From Crocinitomicaceae bacterium (GTDB lineage: Bacteria; Bacteroidota; Bacteroidia; Flavobacteriales_G; Salibacteraceae): 64,000 bases of DNA. The stretch spans positions 208,777-272,776 of the forward strand of contig PAVO01000005.1 of the NCBI GenBank assembly GCA_002713215.1, read 5' to 3'. A program made the position numbers and the translations under genes. Below, in pieces: positions 1 to 7,653 of this stretch. Position 1 is the first letter of the stretch. Every line of letters starts with the position of its first letter. The notes under the pieces are model-generated. The model searched no databases. It was not told the origin of the DNA and was given only the letters and a program-made list of their open reading frames with translations.

Positions 1-523
1 TATTTGTCTGGAAGATTTTTCCGCCCCCAAAGGAAAGGGTAGGAGAGAAGTAGCCCCTGGAAGTTCCTTTTTTGGTAGAAGTAACATTTCCATTGGCATC
101 GGTAATATAGGTTTCACCCCTGTTGAATTTGCGCAAATAACCGGCAGCAATGGCCACTTCGGTGTAGTACAACTTGGTATTATACCTTCTCCAGCCTGCC
201 TCCAGATTGAATTGAAAGGCAGAATGTGATTTCGGGTGAACATAATAACTCAAATTGGGTTGAACGTAGAGCAGTTTACGAATGACTTTGGTTTTCCTCT
301 TCTTAGCCTTGGTTTTTTCAATCATAAACAGGTTATAGTCCATGCCCAACTTAAAGCCTGGGTGAACTGCAAGGTTGCCATAATACCCTATGGAAACCGG
401 AAGATATTCCTTTGGTTGGATCGGGTTACTTTTAGTAGAAGCCGAGTCCGTTTGAGCCAATAAGCAGAAGCCCGACAATAGAAACCCTAGAAGAACTAAT
501 CCGGTTTTAGGAGCCAAAAGCAT
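1..523 (-). CDS. Partial hypothetical protein with signal peptide, probably an outer-membrane or periplasmic beta-rich protein
   Basis: An open frame reads leftward from the ATG at 521-523 to the window edge without a stop, so the C-terminus is missing (174 codons visible). The N-terminus has a hydrophobic stretch (LVLLGFLLSGFCLLAQ), a plausible signal peptide ending at an Ala-Gln site. The rest has alternating hydrophobic and aromatic stretches (VQPNLSYYVHP, FQFNLEAGWRRYN, VAIAAGYLRKFN) that look like beta-barrel strands. I do not recognise a family. The opposite-strand frame at 236-463 is its shadow. Confidence 0.6.
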   Translation of the reverse strand, partial: MLLAPKTGLVLLGFLLSGFCLLAQTDSASTKSNPIQPKEYLPVSIGYYGNLAVHPGFKLGMDYNLFMIEKTKAKKRKTKVIRKLLYVQPNLSYYVHPKSHSAFQFNLEAGWRRYNTKLYYTEVAIAAGYLRKFNRGETYITDANGNVTSTKKGTSRGYFSPTLSFGGGKIFQTN

Positions 524-638
524 AGGAGCAAATAAATGTCAATTCCACTGAAAAGCTAACTCTCCTTATCCAGAATATCTGCTATTTACAGAGTTTTCCA
601 CTTCGTGAATATTTCATTAACCGAGTTCAGCATCTAAA

Positions 639-656
639 ATGAGGGTTTCCCCTCAT
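639..656. promoter_or_regulatory. Inverted repeat upstream of the metallophosphoesterase gene
   Basis: ATGAGGG and CCCTCAT are perfect 7-bp inverted arms around a TTTC centre, about 100 bp before the ATG at 756. Nearly the same sequence recurs at 2121-2139 before the next transcription unit. Two copies at comparable distances upstream of neighbouring genes suggest an operator for a common regulator. The regulator is unknown. Confidence 0.4.
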
Positions 657-755
657 AGGAATTCCGCGGGTATCAAATTAGCTTTGAGATCGCTTCCGAC
701 TAGGTTATAATAAATGTGATTTGGGATTCCTAACAAACTAGATAAACTACTTATT

Positions 756-2081
756 ATGCAAAATGACGGATTAAATTTTCACAACGCGGACTATTCGGTA
801 ATTCAATCTGCGGTTGCTCAAATTATCAGGGAAGAAGGGATTTCGACTGGAAGTTTCCACGAACAGGATGAACGCATGCATGCACTTAGCAAAACATTGG
901 CTGCAATGGATAATGGTGATGTCACAGATGTAGGTGATGGGATTGAGTTCTGTATGAAAATTTTGGTAGAATATATCCTGGCTCTCCGGGCCAAGGACTA
1001 CAAAAAAGCTCAACAGAAAAAGAATGAATTTCAATATACCCATTGTGATTTAAACTGGTTAATTGCGGCGGCTGAATGGTGGGCGTACTACGACCTGTTG
1101 AAAAAGCAGCCGATGTATGTCAACTATACTAACATTGATGATTTTCAATACGATTTACCTCTCGCCAGCAGTGGTAACCTAAAAGTGGGTTTGGTAGCTG
1201 ACTGGGGTACTGGGGAACAAGTCGCGAAACTGGTTATGGATTTGCTATTTGAGCAACAGGTAGATGTGATTCTGCATTTAGGCGATATCTATTATGCCGG
1301 AACCCCAACCGAAGCCAAGAACAACTTCCTTCAAATTATTCAGGACTTAAGAACCAAACACGGCCTTCAAATTCCGGTTTATAACCTACCGGGCAATCAC
1401 GATTACTATTCCGGAGGGCAGGGCTTTTATTCCATAAATGACGAATTGAATCACGGAATTCCAAATTCAAGTATTCAGGAGGCCAGTTACTGGACACTCT
1501 CCAATTCCGATTGGCATTTTCAGGGAATGGATACTGGTTTTTACGACAGTGATCTGGAAAATATTCAAGCCGATATAACACACCTGCATAGCACCGAAGT
1601 AGCCTGGCACCAGGATAAACTGGACAAGGCCGTTGCTGCGGGTAAGAAGATCATTTTGCTTTCTCATCACCAGCTATTTTCCAGCTTACTCAACATAGGA
1701 AGTAAGCCCAACGAGGATAACAGCAACCCTTACCTCGAAGCTTATTTTGGAAGCTACATCAACAATGGAGACATTACTGCCTGGTTTTGGGGACATGAAC
1801 ATTTGTTGGAAATTTATGATTCTTACCTGGGATTGGATAAGGGTCGATGCGTTGGGTATGGGGCGTTTCCAGCTTTATACGGTGATGGAAAATCGTATGA
1901 TCCCATATATCCACAGGTTCCGTTGGACACTTCCATTCAACTGTCCGATAATGGAGAAGTTTATGCGCATGGGTTTGCGGTAATGGATTTAGGAACCAGT
2001 TCAGGAACCGTTACTTATTACTCCATTCCAGGAGATGGATCAAGTAGCCAACTGACTGAGGTTTATCAGGAGGTGATTTAA
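756..2081 (+). CDS. Calcineurin-like metallophosphoesterase
   Basis: This 441-aa protein has an uncharacterised helical N-terminus (about residues 1-140) followed by a calcineurin-like phosphoesterase domain. The dinuclear-metal signature is complete and in order: ADWG (Asp149), HLGDIYY (Asp177, with a Tyr nearby as in purple acid phosphatases), GNHD (Asn214, His215), SHHQ (His304/305) and GHEH (His347, His349). It should hydrolyse a phosphomonoester or diester; the substrate cannot be read. There is no signal peptide, so it is probably cytoplasmic or exported by a non-Sec route. It is in line with the choloylglycine-hydrolase-like gene at 2274 and shares an upstream palindrome with it. Confidence 0.85.
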   Translation: MQNDGLNFHNADYSVIQSAVAQIIREEGISTGSFHEQDERMHALSKTLAAMDNGDVTDVGDGIEFCMKILVEYILALRAKDYKKAQQKKNEFQYTHCDLNWLIAAAEWWAYYDLLKKQPMYVNYTNIDDFQYDLPLASSGNLKVGLVADWGTGEQVAKLVMDLLFEQQVDVILHLGDIYYAGTPTEAKNNFLQIIQDLRTKHGLQIPVYNLPGNHDYYSGGQGFYSINDELNHGIPNSSIQEASYWTLSNSDWHFQGMDTGFYDSDLENIQADITHLHSTEVAWHQDKLDKAVAAGKKIILLSHHQLFSSLLNIGSKPNEDNSNPYLEAYFGSYINNGDITAWFWGHEHLLEIYDSYLGLDKGRCVGYGAFPALYGDGKSYDPIYPQVPLDTSIQLSDNGEVYAHGFAVMDLGTSSGTVTYYSIPGDGSSSQLTEVYQEVI

Positions 2082-2120
2082 TGAGTATAAATAATTAAAC
2101 GTATTTCAAATTCACTCAAA

Positions 2121-2139
2121 ATGAGGGTTTCGCCCTATT
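2121..2139. promoter_or_regulatory. Second copy of the upstream palindromic motif
   Basis: ATGAGGG-TTTCG-CCCTATT repeats the motif at 639-656 with only a few differences; the inner AGGG/CCCT arms are conserved. It lies about 135 bp before the ATG at 2274. The pairing suggests that the phosphoesterase gene and the two-gene operon after it answer to the same regulator. Confidence 0.4.
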
Positions 2140-2273
2140 GAAATTTTATCGATTAAACGCTTTTTTTGTTAAGTCTCCCTTACTTTAAAAGCTTGGTATT
2201 AATGGTTAGAATCTAACTTAGAAATAGAACATCTATTATGAGTAAGCTAGTTGGTAAATAAAACATTGAAATT

Positions 2274-3170
2274 ATGTGTACATCCTTTTTAATTAGTAAA
2301 ACCAACAAGTTTGCGGTAACGGGAAGGTCTTTGGATTATGACCAGGATGATCACTACGAAACCAAACAATATGATACTGGGCACGTATTTACCTCTGTTC
2401 TTAATAATGGAGTACGGTGGACGGCTAAATATGGTGTGTTTACAATTGATTCGGTAGTTAGTAACTCGCCTTATCCGATTCCATTTGAAGGAATTAACTC
2501 TGCCGGAATTTCAATTAGTGGAAATTTGGCGAATGCAAGCTATCCCACGAAAAACCCAGGGCCAACCATTTCCTCCGACGACATTGTAAATTGGGTTCTG
2601 TCTCAGGCAGGAAATATTGGTGAAGCTGCGACTTTATTGACCACAATAAACATTCAAAGCCAATGGCAATACCACTACATTGTATTCGATAATCAGGGTG
2701 GAAGTGTAGTGGTTGAATATGAAAACCAAACCCCTATCTCTTATTTCAACGAGTCAAATGTATTGACTAACAATCCCAATTTGAAATATCAAATGGAGAA
2801 TCAAAACAACTATGCAAATATCAAGAACTGGTTTCCTGATTCGATTCTGCCAGATTCCGGTGACCAGTTTCACGGACAGGGAATGTTTGGACTACCTGGC
2901 GATTGGATGTCGACATCCCGATTTACGCGAATCAGCACCATGATCAAATATTCCGCCGATTACATTACCGGAAATTCGGATGCGGTTTACCTGGCCAAAC
3001 GAGTAATAGATTCTGCCAGCCTTATAAAAGGAATCGATCTGGGTCAAAGTTCAACGGGTAACCCGATATACACGCAAGTTCAAATTGTAAAAGACTTAAT
3101 CAACAGTGTAGTCTACTGGCGTGTTTACGATTCCGAAAAATGGACTGTAAATCAAATAACCTGGAGTTAG
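2274..3170 (+). CDS. Linear amide C-N hydrolase, choloylglycine hydrolase family
   Basis: The 298-aa protein begins MCTSF, so removal of Met would expose Cys2 as the N-terminal nucleophile of this Ntn-hydrolase family. Other family positions are present: Arg18 and Asp21 in GRSLDYD, Asn at 84/87, the NNP motif at 166-168 and an Arg in TSRF (about 216). The family includes bile salt hydrolases, penicillin V acylases and N-acyl homoserine lactone acylases, so an amide is cleaved but the substrate is open. There is no signal peptide, which fits the need for an exposed Cys2. It lies 15 bp before the DUF4157 gene, so the two are probably co-transcribed. Confidence 0.82.
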   Translation: MCTSFLISKTNKFAVTGRSLDYDQDDHYETKQYDTGHVFTSVLNNGVRWTAKYGVFTIDSVVSNSPYPIPFEGINSAGISISGNLANASYPTKNPGPTISSDDIVNWVLSQAGNIGEAATLLTTINIQSQWQYHYIVFDNQGGSVVVEYENQTPISYFNESNVLTNNPNLKYQMENQNNYANIKNWFPDSILPDSGDQFHGQGMFGLPGDWMSTSRFTRISTMIKYSADYITGNSDAVYLAKRVIDSASLIKGIDLGQSSTGNPIYTQVQIVKDLINSVVYWRVYDSEKWTVNQITWS

Positions 3171-3185
3171 TTAAATAGTAGGTTT

Positions 3186-4997
3186 ATGTTGCTTCACACT
3201 CACAATGCTAAAGAAAATTTAAAAAGCCCTCCGGTTCGTTCTGCCGATAAAAAGCAAGGTAATAATGTTGTGACATACCAATTTGTTGACAATCGGGCAG
3301 AGGCAATAACACCACATAAGTTTCAAAAGATGTCCAACAACAATCAGCTTTCCAATAGAGTTAGCCAATTAAAAGCTTATGCAGAAAGTCCAAATATAAA
3401 TTCACCAACAGCGATTCAAAAAAAGGAAAACCAAACCGGTTTGCCTGATCAATTAAAATCAGGAATTGAACAACTATCCGGTTATTCCATGAATGATGTT
3501 AAAGTACACTATAACTCAAGTAAACCAGCTCAGTTACGTGCCCATGCGTTTGCACAGGGAACGGAGATACATTTGGGGATGGGACAAGAAAAACACTTGC
3601 CTCACGAAGCATGGCATGTTGTACAGCAGAAGCAAGGGAGGGTAAAACCTACCCTGCAAATGAAGGGTAAAGTAGATATTAATGATGATCCGGGACTGGA
3701 AAAAGAAGCCGATGAGATGGGATCTAAGGCAGAACGAATTCAGGAATCAAATCTACAGAATACATACGTGGAAAAGCCATTTAGCAGTGCACTGACACAA
3801 CTAAGACACTTGTCAATGGGGGTTTCGGGCTTAACTCACTTAGTGGTGTTGGATGAAGAACGTGATTCCATTTTTGAAGGAAAAGAAGGGCAGGAAGTTG
3901 AAGAAGGAGATCAGGTAACCATTGAAACCGAAGACGAGGTTTATTCCAGAAGAGGTCCTAATCAGGAGTTATTCCGTGAACACGATGAATTTGGCGCTCA
4001 ATCGTACATCTGGAATAAAACGGAAGAGTTATTTAAAGGTGGATCACGTATTGGATTGCGAGGTAGGCAGTACATTCGTAAAGATGCACTAAAACCATTA
4101 TCAAGAACTTCGGAATTGCCCTGGCACATGATACGAACCAGACCGGAATCCGGACCAGAGCCTGAACGTGTTCACCCGGATGATCAACGAACGAGAGGGA
4201 GTCATAAACTGATAAGGTTTGATATTTGGCATAAAAATGCAGAGGCACCAGGAACTCCACCTGTAAGTGACTTTGGACATTTAACAGTTTTTGATTATGC
4301 AACGGGCGGTGCTTATGAAATTAGGGGTAAGTACACCCGGGATGGAATCATTGATATGCCAGCTTTTCCTTCCGCGGAACGTGACGAAACACTTGAGGGC
4401 GCACGTCCTTACCCATATCGAATAATTGATAAGACACACTCAATACCTCCAGGTTCTGTTGAGCCAAGAACAAAAACATTACCTGGGATGTGGCAATCAC
4501 AGGCGGTTAGAAATGATACGGAAGCTGATGGTACGAAAACGCCAAAATTTAACCGTGTAGACGCCCTGACTCTTATGTTAACGGAAGCTGAATACAGGTA
4601 CATTATGAGTATGTTTCGCCAACGGCTTCAAGATAACATGTACAGTGTATATAAAGAAGCACAGTCAAGAATGATAGCAGGGCCGATAGAAGGTCATAAA
4701 CTTGTTTCCAGATGCCTGTCGTTTCTTGAAGATCTTGCGGCACAAAGAAGTTACAGTACAACTGTAGGTGCAGCCTATAGCATATTACAATCTTTTATAA
4801 CTGAACACATTTCGAAAAGAAGTACCGCTTTGCTAGGGGAAACCATGGATTTAAGACGGGACGCACCTACCGGTCAATTAAGCGAGGAAACACCCTATAG
4901 TATCCGACCCGGCTCAACGGTGGCTTACGGAAAGGGGATTCCTTCAAGTGGAGTTCCCCGCCGACCCAGAGTTGATATGAGCGAATATCGTTTTTAG
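3186..4997 (+). CDS. DUF4157 (eCIS core) domain protein with unknown C-terminal region
   Basis: This 603-aa protein has a disordered N-terminus (1-85), then a DUF4157 module at about 86-185. The module contains LPDQLKSGIE, MNDVKVHYNS, the zincin-like HEAWH (140-144) followed by VVQQ, and the later LEKEADEMG helix that usually supplies the third ligand. DUF4157 is typical of proteins encoded with extracellular contractile injection systems and of some polymorphic toxins. Residues 200-603 match nothing I recognise: charged, with conserved-looking stretches such as FRGRQ-type basic and HLTVFDYATGG, possibly an effector or toxin domain. No signal peptide and no contractile tail genes in view. It probably forms an operon with the upstream amidohydrolase. 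Confidence 0.75.
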   Translation: MLLHTHNAKENLKSPPVRSADKKQGNNVVTYQFVDNRAEAITPHKFQKMSNNNQLSNRVSQLKAYAESPNINSPTAIQKKENQTGLPDQLKSGIEQLSGYSMNDVKVHYNSSKPAQLRAHAFAQGTEIHLGMGQEKHLPHEAWHVVQQKQGRVKPTLQMKGKVDINDDPGLEKEADEMGSKAERIQESNLQNTYVEKPFSSALTQLRHLSMGVSGLTHLVVLDEERDSIFEGKEGQEVEEGDQVTIETEDEVYSRRGPNQELFREHDEFGAQSYIWNKTEELFKGGSRIGLRGRQYIRKDALKPLSRTSELPWHMIRTRPESGPEPERVHPDDQRTRGSHKLIRFDIWHKNAEAPGTPPVSDFGHLTVFDYATGGAYEIRGKYTRDGIIDMPAFPSAERDETLEGARPYPYRIIDKTHSIPPGSVEPRTKTLPGMWQSQAVRNDTEADGTKTPKFNRVDALTLMLTEAEYRYIMSMFRQRLQDNMYSVYKEAQSRMIAGPIEGHKLVSRCLSFLEDLAAQRSYSTTVGAAYSILQSFITEHISKRSTALLGETMDLRRDAPTGQLSEETPYSIRPGSTVAYGKGIPSSGVPRRPRVDMSEYRF

Positions 4998-5022
4998 TTA
5001 GGTAAGGTGGATATTTTTGATA

Positions 5023-6246
5023 TTAGCTCATTTCACCCTTAAACCCATAACCGACGCCTTCAACAGCGGCTTTTACTTTTTCATGACTTGCGTTTCCTTC
5101 AATTTTAGCAACGCCAGCTTCCAGATCGACTTCCAAGCTGGATATTCCTTCTACGGTATTAAGTGCTCGCTCAACATTAGCTTTGCAGTGGTTGCAAGTC
5201 ATACCTTCTATTTTATAGGCTTTTTCCATAGTATTTAATTCAATTTTATGAGGGATTAGTTTTTTAATTTCTGCAAACGAGAGGGCAGCAATTAGGATAA
5301 CTGCACTGGCCATTGAAAGCCAATCCGGAATAAGGTGATGCTGATGACCTATGGCTGAAATGGATTCTACCAAGAACCAATGGGAGGGAAGCAGGTAATC
5401 GATCAGTACACCAAAACCGAAACTAAATACGACTATGGTACCTAAATAAACCAGGGTTATTTTCTTTCCCAGGCTATTCCATAGTACCGTTAGTGTGGCG
5501 GCATTGGTTGCAGGGCCGGCCATTAAAAAAACCAGGGCAGCGCCTGGACTTAACCCCTTCATAAGTAAAGCCGCTGCAATGGGAACAGAACCTGTTGCAC
5601 AGACATAGAGGGGAACGCTTACCACCAAAATGATCAGCATGTTCATTAAGGGGTAGGATAGGTATTGACTAAACAATTCTTCAGGAACAAAAAGGGATAT
5701 AAGCGCAGCTAGTATAATTCCAACGATTAAGGCTCTGGATATATCCTGCAAGAAGTCGATAAAGGCATACTTAAAGATTTTATCAAATAAAGATCCTCCG
5801 GTACTTAATTCTTCTTCATTGACCTGATTCGATTCTACATTATTTTCAGTTGGGGTTAGCATACCTGCGGCAATACCGGTAACAAAAGCCACAATAGGCC
5901 TAAAAATAGCCCAGGGAAGACTAAGCATACTGTAGCTTACCAGAATGGAATCTACACCGGTTTGTGGCGTCGATACCAGAAAAGATACGGTAGAACCATT
6001 GGACGCACCTTGCTTTTTAAAGGCAATTCCGGTTGGAATAACCCCACAGGAACAGAGTGGAAGAGGCACACCCAACAACGCGGCCTTAAATACGGAAGTA
6101 AAGTTGTTTTTACCCAAGTGCCTGGTAATGAAATTCCGGGATACAAAGGCATTGAGTAAGCCAGCAATGAGGAGCCCCAATAGTAGATAAGGTGCTAGCT
6201 CCAGTAGAATAACCCAAAAGGTTTCCAAAAACTCCATGAATATCAT
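5023..6246 (-). CDS. Metal permease (ArsP/DUF318 type, SO_0444-like) fused to a C-terminal HMA domain
   Basis: The 407-aa protein has many membrane helices and the family signature PLPLCSCGVIP around residue 60, with STPQTGVDS and AGPATNAAT motifs further on. After the last helix, residues about 340-407 form a heavy-metal-associated domain with GMTCNHC, which binds soft metals such as Cu, Zn or Hg. Relatives are annotated as Cu/Zn or organoarsenical efflux permeases. Starts at 6246 (MIFMEF) and 6237 (MEFLET) are both possible. The -7 element TAATTTTG ends only 5 nt before the ATG at 6246, which favours either a leaderless message or the 6237 start. It is convergent with the DUF4157 gene. Confidence 0.82.
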   Translation of the reverse strand: MIFMEFLETFWVILLELAPYLLLGLLIAGLLNAFVSRNFITRHLGKNNFTSVFKAALLGVPLPLCSCGVIPTGIAFKKQGASNGSTVSFLVSTPQTGVDSILVSYSMLSLPWAIFRPIVAFVTGIAAGMLTPTENNVESNQVNEEELSTGGSLFDKIFKYAFIDFLQDISRALIVGIILAALISLFVPEELFSQYLSYPLMNMLIILVVSVPLYVCATGSVPIAAALLMKGLSPGAALVFLMAGPATNAATLTVLWNSLGKKITLVYLGTIVVFSFGFGVLIDYLLPSHWFLVESISAIGHQHHLIPDWLSMASAVILIAALSFAEIKKLIPHKIELNTMEKAYKIEGMTCNHCKANVERALNTVEGISSLEVDLEAGVAKIEGNASHEKVKAAVEGVGYGFKGEMS

Positions 6247-6251
6247 CGCTG

Positions 6252-6259
6252 CAAAATTA
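6252..6259 (-). promoter_or_regulatory. Bacteroidota -7 promoter element of the metal permease gene
   Basis: On the minus strand this reads TAATTTTG followed by CAGCG and ATG, an exact match to the Bacteroidota TAnnTTTG element. No clear -33 TTTG is visible at the usual distance. Confidence 0.45.
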
Positions 6260-6306
6260 CACGGAATCTTGCTCTATAGTCGTCCAACATCAAAAATCCA
6301 ATATCG

Positions 6307-7554
6307 TTAAAAAGTAGAACCCTCAGGAAGAATAACTCCTTTATACTGTTCCCAAATCGGATGATCCGGGTTTGATTCCCCTTGCTCATATATGGCCTTG
6401 CCGCGTTGAATGATAATTCCCTCCGTACAGGGGTTGATAACCGACACCTGATGATCTAAGACAATCATAACCGCTTCCGTTTCGAAAACGATGGGAATGT
6501 TGTCTTTAAACCACTTGATCTTTTCCATGGATACGTCGGCTCTGAGAATGGTTATGTCACCAATATAACCGTCAGCTGTAGGTTGAGTGGTTGCTTTTAC
6601 TCGAAACCTTAAATCGTCCATACCATAACCAAAGAGAAAAAGGGCTGCTTTTACCTTTGCTGGAATTGTGCTGTATTGATAGGTATACGATTCAAAAGCC
6701 AGATTATTCTCTTCCAGGTATAAACTTCCATGTTCACGATCTCGTTCTTCTTTTCTTTTATCCCCATAGCTAATATTCAAAAGCTTGCGATCGTCATAAG
6801 GAATTACATTTTTAAACCGAAAGTGAAAACCTCCAAAGACACGAGTAGAGTCATACTTGTACCAACGACGAACCAGGCCGGAGTCTAACAGCAGGTAGGG
6901 TCCATTTTGACTGGATGCCTGTGCAGCTAATGAAATAATGGTAGAGTCAATTTCATCCTGTTTTTTCTTCCTCCTCTTTATCGGAATTGTTTTTACCGCT
7001 TCATCTTCTTCGTTGATGTGTCGCATGGCAATAAGCTGTAGCCTGGAACTATCATCCTGTGCTCCGGTGATCGGTAGGTTGTACGCATTCATTATGGCTT
7101 CGGTATAATTCAGGTATTTACCATTGAGCTTGACGACTTCCCGAAAGTAGACCCGCGTATTGTAAGGAGTATTTATGTAATTGTCTGGAATTCGGCGAAT
7201 CGCTTCTTTTATGTATTCCTCCGGTGGTTGAGGAGAAACAACAACTTCCTCCAATGTATAAGCCGATGGGCTAACTTTAACCCGAATCGAATCCTTAATA
7301 CTTGCAATGGCAATCGATCGGTGTTTGTAACTCAGGAGTGAAAACCGTAAACTATCCTTATCTTTTGCTGTGCTTGCATCTATACTGAACCTCCCATCGA
7401 GGTTAGTTAATGTACCGATGGTGCTTTGGCTGATTCCAATATTGACATAGGGTAGTGGTTCCAGTGTAACCGAATCGACAACCTGGCCCGTAATGACCTG
7501 GGCGAATGCTACTTGGTTAACTAAAAAAAAGAATACTGCAAAAAGCTTTTTCAA
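6307..7554 (-). CDS. Carboxypeptidase-like regulatory domain protein, exported
   Basis: About 415 aa from the TTG at 7554, which gives a good signal peptide (MKKLFAVFFF...VAFAQ); the frame stays open to 7578, also only through TTG codons. Residues 25-115 form a CarboxypepD_reg-like beta-sandwich (ITGQVVDSVTLEPLPYVNIGI, GTLTNLDGRFSI), as at the N-terminus of TonB-dependent receptors and of DUF5686-type proteins. The remainder has EEVVVSP, then a mixed region with YSTIPAKVKAALFLFGYG. It is too short to carry a barrel. It is probably periplasmic or surface-anchored with an unknown role. A terminator for clpC lies just upstream. Confidence 0.7.
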   Translation of the reverse strand: MKKLFAVFFFLVNQVAFAQVITGQVVDSVTLEPLPYVNIGISQSTIGTLTNLDGRFSIDASTAKDKDSLRFSLLSYKHRSIAIASIKDSIRVKVSPSAYTLEEVVVSPQPPEEYIKEAIRRIPDNYINTPYNTRVYFREVVKLNGKYLNYTEAIMNAYNLPITGAQDDSSRLQLIAMRHINEEDEAVKTIPIKRRKKKQDEIDSTIISLAAQASSQNGPYLLLDSGLVRRWYKYDSTRVFGGFHFRFKNVIPYDDRKLLNISYGDKRKEERDREHGSLYLEENNLAFESYTYQYSTIPAKVKAALFLFGYGMDDLRFRVKATTQPTADGYIGDITILRADVSMEKIKWFKDNIPIVFETEAVMIVLDHQVSVINPCTEGIIIQRGKAIYEQGESNPDHPIWEQYKGVILPEGSTF

Positions 7555-7612
7555 GGCAATCTCTGGTGGTGACAACAAATCCGTTTAGTGGTGTAAATTT
7601 AGGCAATAAAAA

Positions 7613-7630
7613 AAGCGCCATCAGGCGCTT
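7613..7630 (-). terminator. Rho-independent terminator of clpC
   Basis: AAGCGCC and GGCGCTT pair perfectly around a 4-nt loop (ATCA) and, on the minus strand, are followed by a run of T. It lies 24 bp past the clpC stop codon. Confidence 0.8.
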
Positions 7631-7653
7631 TTAATTGTTCCAGTTGAAAAAAG

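Noticed and set aside
236..463. Plus-strand frame near the left edge
   Set aside because: It is antisense to the signal-peptide gene that runs off the window, which has the better codon pattern and start.
3186..4997. Complete extracellular contractile injection system
   Set aside because: Only the DUF4157 protein is present; no sheath, tube, baseplate or AAA+ genes lie in the window.
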